A stretch of DNA of 64,000 nt from Chelonoidis abingdonii (taxonomy: Eukaryota; Chordata; Testudines; Testudinidae): NCBI RefSeq assembly GCF_003597395.2, contig NC_133774.1:50173305-50237304 (forward strand). The letters are read 5' to 3'. Numbering within the stretch: position 1 is the stretch's first letter; each line of letters starts with the position of its first letter. The notes beneath the pieces were generated by a model. That model worked only from the letters and a program-made list of their open reading frames with translations. It did no database searches and was not told where the DNA came from. Positions 23,366 through 36,448 of this stretch are shown here, piece after piece. The position numbers and the translations under genes are program-made.

Positions 23366-23663
23366 GGGCTTGGCTACTCTTGAAACTCCAAAGCACTGCC
23401 GTGGGAGTGCTCTCGCGGCAGCGCTTTGAAGTGCTAGTGTGGTCACAGTGCCAGCGCTGGGAGAGAGCTCTCCCAGTGCTGCAGGTACTCCACCTCCCCG
23501 AGGGGATTAGCTTACAGCGCTGGGAGCCGCCCTCCCAGCACTGGGGCACTGTTTTTACACTGACGCTTTACAGCGCTGTAACTTGCTGCACTCAGGGGGG
23601 TGTTTTTTCACATCCCTGAGCGAGAAAGTTCCAGCGCTGTAAAGTGCCAGTGTAGCCAAGGCC
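23366..23663. mobile_element. 298-bp DNA transposon with nested inverted repeats
   Basis: The ends 'gggcttggctactct' and 'agtgtagccaaggcc' are inverted repeats, flanked by TAT on both sides (23363-23365 and 23664-23666). The interior is rich in AGCGCT palindromes. The right part (about 23557-23660) is itself a foldback: 'acgctttacagcgctgtaac' against 'gttccagcgctgtaaagtgc'. The body matches a turtle MITE family I know. The 3-bp flank would suit a Harbinger-type element, but the superfamily is uncertain. Confidence 0.75.
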
Positions 23664-23666
23664 TAT

Positions 23667-26181
23667 GACAGAAAATAATATGCCATAGTATAAGTAGTAT
23701 TATGAATGCATATATTTTTGTCTATTTTTGGGGGGGGTCCATGTATGTTCTCACACACATGAGCTCAGACACACACATATATTACTTTTTTGTAGTATTA
23801 CGCCCCGTCCCTTTTTTCTGTGACTCTTTTTCCCCATAAAGTGGGACCTTCCTGAACTAAAACCCTGGATCTACACTATCCTGAATGCACTTAATTTTGA
23901 GGAACTCCAAATGTGGTTCTGAACTTCATAGCTGTCGCCTTTATAGATAATAAGCTAAAACAAAACTCCAGATTCAAAATATTTCTTCTCTTCCCATTCT
24001 GCTCTCCCAAAATAATATCTCTGGGGAATTTCTGACCCACCACCAGATTTTGTGGCTTCCATTGTCTCTATTTTGTGGCTCTCATGCAGATGCAGCTCAA
24101 AATGGAGGAGAATTACATTATTCAAGATGGCAGAGTTATTGCAAGATCAATTATTCTCATGGGATTTCTGCTATTTTGGGATGAAATCTGACAAGCCTGA
24201 GATTTTGGCACACCTGAATCCCAGTCCCAGTTTGATCTCAGACCTGAACTCTAGCTTGTACCTAATCTAGATCCTTATCCAGACATTGCCATATACTGTA
24301 TGAGGAACAGCCATGTTTGTAGAAGGGAACTTACTCTGACAACAGTCACATTTTATAAGATTACTCCATCCTGTTTTGTGTAGCCTTGCTGTGATGACCC
24401 CCAGCATGTGAACCTCTCTCCCTTCAAACATTTACCTCAGCCATTTTAAAAAATCTTCTGAAATCTCTCATTCCAGGTTGTACATTAATGTTAGCCCTTT
24501 TGTAGGACTCCTTATTTTAATAATTGTCACAATTCATTTTATTTCATTTGATTTTGGGGTGGAAGAGTCCATTTTGCATTGATGATGATTTTGTATTGTA
24601 TTTGATTAGTATTCATAATTATTTTACTTGTCAACTGCTGAGGGAGTGGCACAATATCTGATGTAGGAGCCAAGATTTGTATATCAGAAAGATAAAGTTG
24701 TGAAACCTACATGAGCAGAAGAAAGGAGGCATTCTATGCTGTTGGGGAGAATTTTACAGAAAAATAAAGCTATATGTATGTTTTGCAGGATTATTATGGT
24801 CTTTGTCAAAACCATTTTACTAGCACATCCATAGATAGACAGCTTGTATATTTGTCTGAGTTCCTGGAAATATTCATGTTAATGTTATAAGAAATGAAAT
24901 CTGCACAGTACTGTCTGCACTGTTTCTATTATTCATCTGCCGTAAATCTTTAATGCAGCCGTTCTACAAAGAAAGAACTTCTATCCTGTCATATATATAG
25001 CCACGTAAAACTGCACATACAAGTTGCCAGAAAATTCAGACGTTTTCAAGTGTGTGAGCCAGAAGAGCTGCTGACACTGAACTCATTTGGAGCAGGATTT
25101 TGTTTAATGTGTGTGAGATGAGCCTGAGGCTGGAGGTCACTGTGTCAAACAGAATGAAAGAGAAAGGAAGGGAGACAGAGGATGAATTGAGCACCAAAAC
25201 ATGCCTTTTCAATTGGAGATTGGTGGGTATTAAAATGCCCAGCACAGCCTGCTGCCTGCATGTACCTCCTGCATCTGTGCAAAATCACAGCTTGGCCATG
25301 GGCACAATGCCAGCCACAAATATAGTAGCTGGGACTTGCAGGGTAGGAGCAGCATTTCCTGATTCCCTGTGGACAGTCCATGCCTAGGACAGAGATAAAT
25401 TCTGCTTCTATCCCACATGTGCCTGCTACTTTTCAGAGAATGACATTGTAATTTTATTCCCATCTCACACTTCCTCTGCTTGACACATGGTGTCCCTTCC
25501 TCTCACATTGCTGATCACCAGCATGAGCCCCTCCAGCTGCCTCGGAGTTGTTTTCAGAAAGGTCTAGTATTTTTTATTTGTATTATATATTCTTCCTTAC
25601 CTCATTTCCTTTCTCGCTCTCTTTACATCTTGCACTGATCATCATTTAAGGTGAGCTCTCACAGTTGTGCAATAAGATAAAATGTGACCCATCCTGCAGT
25701 AACAGGAATAGGTTGGACAGAAAGCAATAACAGATAAATAACATAGCAGAATGGAAATCAAACTCTTCCTTGAGGGACGTAATTCAATGTATTGGGGAAA
25801 CCAAGATTTTTGGTATCTCCTCTTGTTCTCAAATACTCTGCTTCTTGGGAAATTGTAATTTGCAAAATATTCAAAACAAAAATCCAGCTCACTGAAAATC
25901 TCCCAAAGATCCAATGTTCATTCCTTTAATTGTTTTCAATAATCAGGCCAAAGTACAGTACCTCATTTCCCCTAGCTCTTGAGTCCCAGATGTCATGTTT
26001 CTATGTGCCACTATTATTCATGAATAGTAAGATATTCACTGCTCAAACAATAGATATGATTTTGTTTTGTGAAACAAGTAACAACTTCTCACCCCCCAAA
26101 AATCCCAATTTTGATTATGAGCTGGTTTGTTTTCTCTTACCAGTTTCTCCCACTGCTAATATCTAGTTCTATTGTTTCTGA
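23667..26181. other. Unique DNA, nothing recognised
   Basis: Contains a G7 run near 23731 and short CA/TA tracts near 23753-23781. Overlapping frames of 69-95 codons at 25036-25463 lack domains and splice context. No repeat recognised. Confidence 0.5.
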
Positions 26182-26524
26182 GGGTACGTCTACACTACGG
26201 GATTATTCCAATTTTACATAAACTGGTTTTGTAAAACAGATTGTATAAAGTCGAGTGCATGCGGCCACACTAACCACATTAATTCAATGGTGTGCGTCCA
26301 TGGTCTGAGGCTAGCATCGATTTCTGGAGCATTGCACTGTGAGTAGCTATCCCGTAGCTATCCCATAGTTCCCTCAGACTCCCCCGCCCCTTGGAATTCT
26401 GGGTTGAGATCCCAGTGCCTGATGGGGCAAAAATCATTGTCTCAGGTGGTTCTGGGTACAGCCTCACCCCTCCCTCCGTGAAAGCAGCAGACAACCATTT
26501 CGCACCTTTTTTCCTGGGTGAACT

Positions 26525-27760
26525 GTGCAAACGCCATAGCAAAGCAAGCATGACCCTGCTCGGATTCACTACCGCACCCGTGGGAGTTTGTAACAACCAT
26601 CCGGCTCAATCTGCAGTCTATGCTTGAACCGGGACCTGCAAAGTCAGGCAGAGAAGCGGCGGCGTACGGCAGTGCACGACGGAGGGTATGAGGACCATGG
26701 ACATAGACTTATCTCAAACTGCTGGGCCCTGCGCTTTGGAGATCTGCTGTATGGGGCAGTTCTGGCCATTGGAGATGCGATGTTTGGGCCCGGAACAAGC
26801 ACGGACTGATGGACGTCCGACAGTTTTGCAGGGTGTCGGACGATTTCCAGTGGCTGTGAAAACTTTCGCAATGCGTAAGGGTACTTTCCTGGGAACTTTG
26901 TAACTTGCTTTCCCCGTGCCCTGGAAACGCCATAATTCAAGCTATGAGGGAGCCCTCACAGTCGTGAGAGAGCGAGTGGCAAATGCCCCTGGAAGCTGCC
27001 AACACCAGACAGCTATCCGGTCAGTCAGGATCACATTTGCAGTGGGAATAATCTACTGTGGGGGCTGCTGTGATGCAAGCAGGCCAAAGCAGTCATTAAA
27101 ATACTGCTAGAGAAGGTTGTGATGATGGGAAACGTGATCAGGTCGTTAAGGGATGCGCTTTGCTGCCATGGGATTCCCTAAACTGATGGGGTTAGGGCCG
27201 ATAGATGGGGACCCATTCCTATCTGGCCCCGGAAGCACAGACAGCAGTACATATCACCGCAAGGGGTACTTTTCAATGGTGACTGCACGTCACCTGGCGG
27301 ATCACAGAGGACGTTTACCACATCACGTGGATTCGCCGAAGGTGAAGGGTTCATGATGCTCCGTCTTGACGAAGCACTGCTCTGTTTAAATGGCTAGCAG
27401 GGAATACTTGCAGACCAGAAAATAACATTGGGGATGTTGAATGCCTTATAGTGTTATCCTGGGTGACCCAGCCTACCCCTGGTGCTGGCCATGGCTACGC
27501 ATGCTGACATGCAGAGCGTTTCAATTACAGCTAAGTGCGTGTAATGGCTGTCTAGGGCCTGCGACATTCACGTCAGACGCACCATGGCTCTCGTTCTGCA
27601 TGCGTACCATCCTTATGAGCCAGATACGTAGTTTGAGAGCGACCCTGGCGCATAGAAGCATGCGCTGTAGTCTCGAGATGTGCGATATTAGCGATCCATG
27701 ATTTTTGGCAGAATTGACTCCCTGGTCGTACACATTTACCTCGCTCGATCGCCTGCATGT
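26525..27760 (+). pseudogene. HARBI1-like Harbinger transposase pseudogene
   Basis: HARBI1-type proteins are DDE nucleases that cut and join Harbinger transposons in the nucleus. Conserved blocks appear in the right order although frames shift: an NAIAKQA start region near 26530 whose ATG is lost; MRKGTF near 26870; PTPDSYPVSQDH in a shifted frame near 27000; FAAMGFP followed by PIDGD near 27157-27210, where IDG would hold the first catalytic Asp; RKGYFSMV near 27260; ADHRGR near 27300; and VILGDPAYP at 27453-27479, with the Asp of GDPAYP as probable second catalytic residue. A degraded 'tctcgagatgtgcg' near 27671 may mark the block with the catalytic Glu but is out of frame. Stops and frameshifts between blocks rule out function. 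It is convergent with the SANT-like pseudogene. Confidence 0.85.
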
Positions 27761-28329
27761 CCTTGTCTAGCGCTTTCTTAAGAGAGTTTATGTCTGGTGG
27801 ATGAAGGAGACGCTTAGGACGGCTAGGTTCCGGGTAGGCATGAAGGCGTGATCCTGTAGGACTAGCATTGTAAATCGCGTCGCGATGTAGGATACCAATA
27901 GAAGAACGCTAGCGGTGTTCTAGAGATAGGCTTTTGAAAACGAGGATCTATCATGACGAAGGAAGATGGTCGGATCCATAAGTGCTGCTTTGTGTTTGTT
28001 CTCCTTTCGTAGAACGGCGCCCCCTTGTATTGACTCTGCGTTCCTCGTAGACAAACCGCCCTCCCAATCGCGTTACAGTGCTGCTAGGATAAGTTCACGT
28101 ACTCTTAGTAAATCATGTATTCTTATAAAATGATCTTTATTAATCAAAAGGCGAGAAAATCTTGACATGAGATATACCGAGGCTGTGGTATGAGAGAGGA
28201 TAGGCGGGAGGTTAAGGAGCGCACATAAACATTTCTTGTGCATGACAGCCTTTTGTTGGACTGTCCCGGGGTTGCGAGTGGGCGGTGTGCACGAAGCCTG
28301 CCCCAAGCGTTCTTATTACGTCTGTGTGT

Positions 28330-30418
28330 GGGAGATTATGGCGATACTTGGGATGGCTGGTGGTTGTTGTTACATATGGGCTCAGTCGTGGACTCTGTGA
28401 CCCGCTGCTCTTCCTGAGCTTCCACCAGACGTGCAGGATATTCTATTTGATCAGGCGCAGCTCCTGGCGTTGCATCCCACTGCTGATCTTCCTGCTCCAC
28501 CTTGATCTTCCTGTCGCCACCTCTCATCTCCGGCATCTTCCTATCTACGTTCATCCTCTTATCTATGTTCGGTCCTCTGTCCTCACGTTCACTGCATTGA
28601 TTCCTGAGCTTGTTACCACGTCCTTCACTTTCAGATGAGCTCTCTTTCATTGAGTGTTACTTCGCATGATTTCCTAAGACATTTCGCTTTGTCTGTTCTT
28701 CTTTTTCTCTGCTTATCTGAGATAGCCTCGGGATGGTTGAAGGGAGGCTTGAAAATTTGCAGCTGATGAAGGAGGGAAATAACGGGAAGAGAAGGATTTT
28801 AAAAAGTACATTTTACATGAACACGGTTATTTTCTCTTTCACATGAACAAACTATACACCTTACATAGCACATTGTGATTGCACTGACAGATTGCATTTT
28901 GCATCTTATATTGGAGTGCCTGTGGTCTCTGTGTTACAGATCTCACAGAACGTCCAGGCATCAGGAATTCAGCTTGTGTGGCCATGGTAAGTCATTGTCT
29001 TTCTGGCTTCTCAGTCCTTACATATTTACACAGTACCTCTTGATGTCTTTTCTTCTTGTTGAACATGCAGCAGGCAGAGCCACCTCCCACCTCATTCTCT
29101 AGCGTGATTTGCTTCTACCCTCCCCCCACCTCATGGCTGGTTCATGAAGATCATCTAATCACCCCTTTTTTTTCCCCCCCCACCGACTGCCGTGGTGGTA
29201 GCTGGGAGATTCTGCTAGCCAAACACAAAAGCTCAGCGTAGTCCTTCTCTCCCTCCCCCCCTTGGCTACATGCAAGGAAGGATTTCTTTTAAGCAACAGC
29301 CATAGGAAACGGCATTTCTTATTTCCCTTTAATTAATTCTGATTTCACCAGCGTTACCAATGAAAACAAACATCACTCTGCTGGGATACGAGCGAGATAA
29401 AGAACAGCGGGATGTGTTCTTATTTTGATGGCCAGCAATCCACTGGGGGACTACACCGCCTGTTGCTTTGTCATGCAATGCATTACCCCAATTACTTCTA
29501 CATGCTTGGAGTGGATAAGTTCCTTACCATGTGACAGACAAGGTGCTTCCAAACCTTGCAAGGTTTTGGAGTACCTCCAGCGGAGCGCTTCAGGGAGATG
29601 TTCCCTGGGAGGATTTAGCCTCCTCGCAGCATATTACAACTTTTCCAGTAGACGTTTACTGGCGCAGGCATATCCCAGCTGCCTGCATGCTCATCATATC
29701 ATCAAAACATTGTTGGTTAAACTTGTTTTATATTTACACAGGTCGCGTCACCATAGGTCGCTTTCCATGTCTTCACTGTCTGGGCTAGTGGTTGGGGGCT
29801 GGGTGTGAGTAATTCCTGTCTGGCGTGCACGTAGTAAGTCCTGGCTGTTTGGGGCCGTAGGAGTTGCTGTGTGACTCTCTCCAGGTTGATCCTCCTCTTT
29901 CCTCTCCTCCTCTCTCCTCCTCATCTTCCCCCTCTGCAGGAATCTAGCCATCGTTGGAGTTACAACACCCCACCTCTGAATCCAGACGTGACGGGGTGGC
30001 TTCTCGGAGTTAGTGCGGTGGCGCAGCTCCCCCTTAAATTGCTGGCAGCTCAGCGTAGAGCGGCATGTTTTCAGCCCTGACCGACCTTCCGTTTGCTTTT
30101 TTCGGTTTCTGTGGCTTGTCTAGAGCTCCGTTCTTTCACGTTTGCACGTTGCACTGGGAGTCCCTGGGTGTGCCTCTTTTCATCCAGCTTGGAAATTTTT
30201 TCAACATTATTTTTTTCATTTCGTCTTTCTTTGCGAACCGAGTTCTGTTGCCAGATGCCTCGTTCCCAATGATACGCATCATGGATCCGTTCTCCTTGCG
30301 GTCCATGCTGGAGTCTTTTGTTTTCGATTCTCAGGAGACTGAATTGCTACCTGTGCTGATGAGCTCTGCGTGGTCACCTGTGCTGATCAGAGCTCTACGC
30401 TGCCCAAACAGGAAATGA
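28330..30418 (-). pseudogene. Myb/SANT-like partner protein pseudogene of Harbinger
   Basis: Autonomous Harbinger elements encode a Myb/SANT-like DNA-binding protein that brings the transposase to the element ends. On the minus strand the start region near 30400-30300 reads MSSAQVAIQSPENRK, then TPAWTARR, matching the KRAPAWTxRE start of the SANT-like protein family in reptile genomes. An acidic, Ser-rich middle lies at 29951-29748 (MARFLQRGKMRRREEERKEE, then PNSQDL). The C-terminal part at 28650-28336 has charged residues and ARLVEAQEEQR followed by a Pro/Asn-rich end, like the coiled-coil tail of the family. The SANT helices themselves are too decayed to read. Multiple frames are needed, so this is a pseudogene. 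Antisense frames on + (for example 30065-30418) are shadows. Confidence 0.7.
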
Positions 30419-30733
30419 AATTCAAAAGTTCGCGGGGCTTTTCCTGTATACCTGGCCAGTGCATCTGAGTTCAGATTGCTGTCCAGAGTGGTCACAGTGG
30501 TGCACTGTGGGATACCGCCTGGAGGCCAATACCGTCAATTTGCGGTCACTCTAACCCTAATCCAATATGGTAATACTGATTTTAGCACTACTCCTCTTGT
30601 CGGGTAGGAGTACAGAAACTGATGTAAAGAGCCCTTTATATTGATATAAATGGCCTCGTAGTGTGGACAGGTGCGGCGTTAAATCGGTTTAACGCTGCTA
30701 AAATCAGTTTAAACGCGTAGTGTAGACCAGGCC

Positions 30734-32439
30734 CCAGTTACAGCGCCCACCTGAGGAATTAACCAATGTAAATAAATAAGAGTTTAGAATCAGATTGTGA
30801 CTGGCCCCTATATGAGTATGCAAACGGCCTCCCCACCTTGTGTTTCCTGCACAGGATCTGGCAATAATAGCCATCCTTGATCTCCCCTGAACTCAGGTGC
30901 TGCTAACATCTCTGATGGTGCAAGTCACACCCAAAGGGGTGGGGAGGAGAAGAGATCATAAGCCCACCCAATTTCCCCATCAACCAGCAAAGCTGGCTAG
31001 CTACAGAGGACTGTATGCTGAATGCACTTCTTCAATGTATTGGAGTAAACATGCTCTTCCTGACTTCCTGGGAATTCTGAAGAAGCATTGTGCTTCTGTG
31101 TTCGAATGCCTGCACAGAGCTCTTTCAGGTCCGTGTGGTTTGGCACCCACTCCCAGTATGTGCCAGTCCCTTAAAGGCACAATTGAGCCTATTGAAATTG
31201 ATGAGCTCTGCTGCATGGGGTATTGTAAATTAATCAAATACTAGCATAGCTACCCAAAATGATACTTGTTTTCCCAGCATATGACATGTATGGAGATCAC
31301 TGGTACACTGATGCCATAGGTTACAATAGGGGCATTATTGTAAATCTAAGGAAAATTCCCTTTGATTGACATAGTGCACGACCTTCCGCTTCTAATAAAC
31401 TAGGTGGAATTGGCAGCTAACCTTTCATGCTTTCAGAATGCTCAGCTCACACATATAATTGTATGGTATTGGCAAAATGTTGCCTTTGACTACGCTGAAG
31501 CCAATGGTCTTGCACTGGTGTAGCTGAGAACAGAATGTGACCCTTAGTAATTTGTCTCTTTAACGCAAAGTGCTGTTCCTGAGGCTCCCTGCTGTTTGCT
31601 CAGCTGGGGCCTGAGCCAGCTCCCACTGAAATCAAATGGGAGTCTTTCCACTGGCCTCAGGGGAGTTGGAACAGACCCACAGTGACACTGATGAATCTAT
31701 TTCTATCTGAATTTTCAATCTCCTTCACCCCAGCTGCCTCTATCCACCCCAAAACCTCCTCTGCTCAGTTCTAACCTTCCCCCTGGTGCAATCAGTGCCT
31801 GACACTGCAGATGGCTGACAACCCCCACTATTCTCAGCTTGGATGTGCTGGTGACAGCCTTCATTCCCATGTTCCCCCAGTGAATCTCTTTCCCAGGCTC
31901 TTCAAAAGTAGAATAAATACTTACTTTGCAGTTTGGCTTGGATATGTCTGTTCAGATGAGCTAATCTCACAATTTCTGCACACTGCAGAATAGGTTACTG
32001 TTCATTTACACAGCTCTCTGGTGAGACAGGCTTGTTCTACATTTCAATGATATTGCTTTTGTGGCTACTTCCCTTTCCTCTGCTACAGGAGGACTTCAGA
32101 TAATTCTGCAACTTTGCAAATCCCTTTTATATTGATCTCAGGGATTTACAAACTGACCCTTAAAAAATAAACTGCTCCTATCCCTCAGTTGATTTCCCAA
32201 AGGTTATGAATTGCTAAAGCCTATTTTTAAGGTATGTTGTGTAGGAATATAGAAGTTAAAATAATATATAGTTATAGATCACCATTACTCCTGCACCTCT
32301 GTAGTATTTACCAACAAATCCACCTGGAAAGAAAAATAAGAGAATTGATTTCTTTATTACATTATTCCTTGCTGCTTGCAAAATCGTGTCAATATCCAGA
32401 ATCATTATTTGGAATAAGGGGGTGTTGAGTCTGAGGGCC
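30734..32439. other. Unique DNA with one small palindromic relic
   Basis: At about 31595-31680 'cagctcccactgaaatcaaatgggagtc' with 'cctcaggggagttgg' is a small foldback relic. No gene recognised; the 115-codon frame at 30897-31244 has no domain and no splice context. Confidence 0.5.
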
Positions 32440-32530
32440 AGTTAGCTAGCTGATATAACAGTTTAAGTCCTAGTTCTAATGACTTGAATAGTTTACATTG
32501 ATTTTACACCAGCCAAGACGCTGGCCCATA
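32440..32530. repeat. Short palindromic relic
   Basis: Starts 'gggccagttagctagctg' and ends 'gccaagacgctggccc', with 'gattttacacc' typical of the small foldback class. Confidence 0.45.
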
Positions 32531-35361
32531 ATTGGGATCCTTTTTTGTTGTCTTTAGGGTTATATGGAAAAAAACTCTCACTATTGGCAAAACTAGCAGA
32601 AATATTGATAGTTCACCAGATTCACTGCTGGACTAAGCAACAGTAACAATAGATCAAAACCGTACGTTACTCGGCAGTAGTGTCTATTCCATAGTTAAGG
32701 TTGCTACTTGGTTCCAATTTGCCATCTGTTCCTAGACAAGAAAGATTCATTCTCCTTCATAGACAACAGATAGATATTAATCATCACTCAAAAATTCCTT
32801 TGTGGTTTTTTTGGTTTTGCTACATCTTTTTTTTTTTTTTTAATGGTTTGTCCTAAAAACTTGACATGAAGTTTGTTCTAAATATAGTGGCTAGGTCTGG
32901 TGCATGGGGCCATTTCTAAAATGGGGAAAGGCATAAATGGAAAGCTATTCAACTGCAAATCAAAAACACTGAAATGATCCATCAGGTTCCTAAGGAACAC
33001 TGGGGGCTCTACAGGGCATTGGAAGGTTGTCTTCTAGAAGTCTGAATAACTTTAAATGGTCTATTCCTCACAGCTCAGACTGTTTGTGGAATTCATAAAC
33101 TCTTCAAGGCTAATGAATTCTGCAGCCTTTCTCGAGTAATCCTCCCCTGCCCCCTTGAATCCTGTGCCCTGTCCCAGCTGTGCTTTCATGGGGAACTTCT
33201 ATGGCCAGATCCTCTGTTGGTGTAAACTAGAGCAGTTCCATTGACAAGAGGGACTACATGGGCAGCAGGTCTTCTGAGTCAATGGAGCTACATGGAGAGT
33301 TTTTAAAGTCGTCATCATCAGCCATATGTTTAACTAAGGTCCACAGTAGTCTGCAGAATTTAGAATGTCTGCAGGAAGGCCAAGCCGGGATGGGGACAGG
33401 TACCAAGGTGTGGAAGCAGGCTTAACAGTAGAGAGGACTCTGGGAAGCTTGCTGGGGAGTGAGGAACCCCGGGGAGCTTAAGAGTGTTTGGTTCCGTAAT
33501 AATAGGGCTAGTTCACTCAGTGCCTCAGGACCTTGCTCAGAAGTCACAGGTCCCAGTTAGAAACCATAGCCAGCAATCAGTTACTAGCTCTGTGATTAAG
33601 CAGATCAACAGTTGTGAACCATGACTGGCAAATGTCCACTGCTTGGCAACCACTTGACCCCTAAAGGGACTGCAGTCACTGTACTTCCAGGGGAAATCCT
33701 CTTCTCCTTTGATGCATCTATGGTATTCTCACCTTTGGCCCACCTGGAGCAAGAACATACCTTAGGTCAGTTTCAGGTTGTTTTTCCCTCTGTGTGCTAG
33801 GTGGATTGTTGAAGTATATTTTTCCCAGGACATAATGCTGTTTATTTGTTGATATGGTCATCACTCCTCCTCCTCCATTGCCTTGTGACAGCAAGTGTTT
33901 GCTGTGTTTACCTTATAGCTGGAACAGCAATCCTTACTGCTAAAGGGGAATTCAGAAGATTATTTGGGTTGTATAGCTCTTCTCCCCACATATGCTAGGG
34001 AAGGCTTCAGGGAACAGCACTAGTAGGACAAGATGCAACTGTTTTCAGTGGATGAAGGGATTGCATCTGCCTGGTGGCCAGTTTCTCATGAGAATGGGCT
34101 ACCTGGGGCTTTGGTTGTTCCTTCACCCGTGGGGATATACGGTCTGGTACTATGCTGCCTCAGTGGGTTACTGGTTTAGAATGCCATGAGTTTTTGTCGG
34201 CTTGGTTCTGTGAGGTATTATTGTTAAAGTAGCAGTCATTATTTATTGCTGGGATTCATCCCTAGCTGCAGCCAGTCCTCTTGACAGTTCTTATTTATGG
34301 GCTGAGGTGCTGTTGAAACAACAAACATAGGAAGCTTTCTTTGTGTGAAGTGAAAATGAGGTGGCAGCTTTTCCAGTCTGATTTCAGCCATTTTCTTCCT
34401 GTTGAGGTGCAAATGCCAGCTGAGGCCTGACACCTTGTTTTATTGTGTGAAGAAAGGACAGAGATTTCTCAATTAGCTTTAAATTATCTGCTGCTTGCCA
34501 TTATATGTTCCCCAAGGATCAATGAGAGGTGGGCACTTGAAAAGACTGTTTTGCAGGCTGCCTGCATGTTCACTATCAGGGTATCAAAAAAATCTGTGAC
34601 TGATGGTTTTTATCCCCAAATTTAGTGCTTTAATTAGGAACCTTCTGCGTGTCCAGTCTTCACAAACACCATCTGGCACACAGTGGAAAACATGCTCCAT
34701 TTTCTTTAGAAAGAAATCACAGAAAAGTGGAGGTTTTCAAATGTCATTTGCTTGTGTTCAGGGATTTGGCTGGAAGGGGGTGAGGGAGGAAAAATAAAAC
34801 TTTTGAACCATTTCAAAGTGGCAAGCATACAAAGGGGAAAATGGAATCTGCATCCAGGGTTGGCTTTGGAGTTAGAATATTTATGATTATGATGTACTAA
34901 TGCGAGCATTTTCATTGTCGACGTATGTATGTGGATTATACTCTATGGCCTATTTTACTACTTCTATGGCCAGAGCAGGAGGGTTCTTTTTATATATGAG
35001 TTTGCCTTTTAGTGAATCTATTCATCATCAATGAGGACATTTTGTTTGGTCAGGAGGCACAGCCCCCCCCCCCCAAAGGATTTTATTGCAGGCCAGAGAG
35101 CTTGGTTTAAAAGTAAATCCTTGAATTTACTTGGAGGCAGTTGTATAATACTATGCATTCACAAATGACTGAATCTGTTCTTTAATGTCAGTTCTCTGTT
35201 CTTCCCCCATACATTAGGGGTGGAGGGAATCTACCATCTTAATAGCTCATAATTCTAAACATTCTGCTGTAGCTACCGAGGGACAACTTTAATTAACAAA
35301 AATGGGAGTAAAGAACAGATTCTGGATGGACTGAAATCTTTAAAGTCTATTAGAGAGTGAT
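32531..35361. other. Unique DNA with homopolymer tracts
   Basis: Poly(T) at 32827-32841 and poly(C) at 35063-35074. No gene or intact mobile element seen. Confidence 0.5.
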
Positions 35362-35369
35362 CCCTTTTG

Positions 35370-35621
35370 CAGGGCGGCTCCAGGCACCAGCGCTCCAACC
35401 GAGTGCCTGGGGCGGCAAGCCGCAGGGGGCACCCTGCAAGGGCAGCAGTCAGGCAGTCTTTGACGGTTTGCCTGCGGGAGGTCCGCTGGCCCTGTGACTT
35501 CGGCTGCAATTCGGTGGCGGGTATGCCGAAGGCGCGAGACCGGCGGACCTCCTGCAGGCAAGCTGCCAAAGGCAGCCTGCCTGCCATGCTTGGGGCGGCA
35601 AAAAAGCTAGAGCTGCCCCTG
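35370..35621. mobile_element. 252-bp GC-rich hAT-like element (copy 2)
   Basis: The ends 'cagggcggctccagg' and 'ctagagctgcccctg' are inverted repeats. A perfect 8-bp target duplication, CCCTTTTG, lies at 35362-35369 and 35622-35629. It shares blocks with the element at 16990-17265 ('ggggcggcaagccg', 'atgcttggggcggcaaaa', 'aaggcagcctgc'), so both are copies of one nonautonomous family. Overlapping GC-driven frames inside are not genes. Confidence 0.9.
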
Positions 35622-35629
35622 CCCTTTTG

Positions 35630-36414
35630 GTCTTACTACAATAATTGTCACGGAGAGCAATGAAATTATCTTCACCACGTCTTGCTAGCCTTCGAGACTG
35701 CAAAACATATGAACTATGATTTGTATTTCTAATGCCTCCTTCCTTAACACTCTGTCATTGGGATTAAGGAAAAGCACTGCAACTAGAAAACAATCTGAGC
35801 CCGGGTTTGCTGTCAGGAGGCTGACCAGATTTATTTATGGCAAGTTCCCAGATACAAACCAGCGCAATGAAAAGAACCCATCAACAATTCTTTCTGTAGT
35901 GCAGCAAGCTGCATATGAAGAGAATTCAAAGATTGAAAAAGTCAGTCACCCTTCACACAGGAGTACAAACCTAACCCTCTTGGAAATGAAAGAAAATACA
36001 AAAGGAAAAGGTGGAGTTATGAAACTTAATCTGTATTGATGAAGATTTTAAGAGAGGGGTAACGGGACAGATCCTTTAAAAAGGAAAATCCCAATAATGA
36101 AGAACAATAATAAGACCATGGACGTAGATGGAAGACTTCCAGTGAAGATTCACGGTTCTTGCTGCAGGAAGTCATTTTCATAACTCGATAGATGATGCCC
36201 TTCTCTTGAAGTTTATATTGAACAAAAATACCAGCAAGGGGCTGACAGGAGACTGTGCTGGAGGTGTCATCTTCATATGAAGGAACATTAAAGCCCAGAT
36301 CCCCTGTACTAATTAACTATGGTACTTTCAATGAGAATATGACTACGCAGGATAAATTTGAATTGGAGGTCAAATTATCTCTACCAGAAATTTCTCCTTA
36401 GTTTCAATGGAATA
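35630..36414. other. Unique DNA with an unsupported 107-codon frame
   Basis: The frame at 35716-36039 on + is polar and Lys/Ser/Thr-rich. It shows no domain I recognise, no strong acceptor before it and no repeat match. I leave it unannotated. Confidence 0.4.
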
Positions 36415-36416
36415 TT

Positions 36417-36448
<32 letters not shown>
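36415..36448 (+). repeat. (TTTC)n microsatellite
   Basis: About eight tandem TTTC units without interruption. Confidence 0.95.

Larger units (their letters stand above)
26182..30733. mobile_element. 4.55-kb decayed autonomous-size Harbinger transposon
   Basis: The ends GGGTACGTCTACACTACG (left) and, inverted on the right, GGCCTGGTCTACACTACG match each other and the ends of the element at 43218-45419. Subterminal blocks ('tgcggccacactaa', 'ttgatataaatgg', 'gccctttatattgatat') are also shared. Inside are a HARBI1-like transposase pseudogene on + and a Myb/SANT-like pseudogene on -, the two genes expected of an autonomous PIF/Harbinger element. No clean 3-bp target duplication survives (TGA left, CCA right). 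Many indels and stops show it is long dead. Confidence 0.88.

Noticed and set aside
30065..30418. 117-codon hydrophobic plus-strand frame resembling a membrane protein
   Set aside because: It is antisense to the SANT-like pseudogene of the first Harbinger copy.
35716..36039. 107-codon frame possibly coding
   Set aside because: No domain, no splice sites of quality, no known relative that I recall. The length is within chance for this amount of DNA.
36415..36448. Direct repeats as a CRISPR array
   Set aside because: The tandem unit is 4 bases without spacers, a microsatellite.
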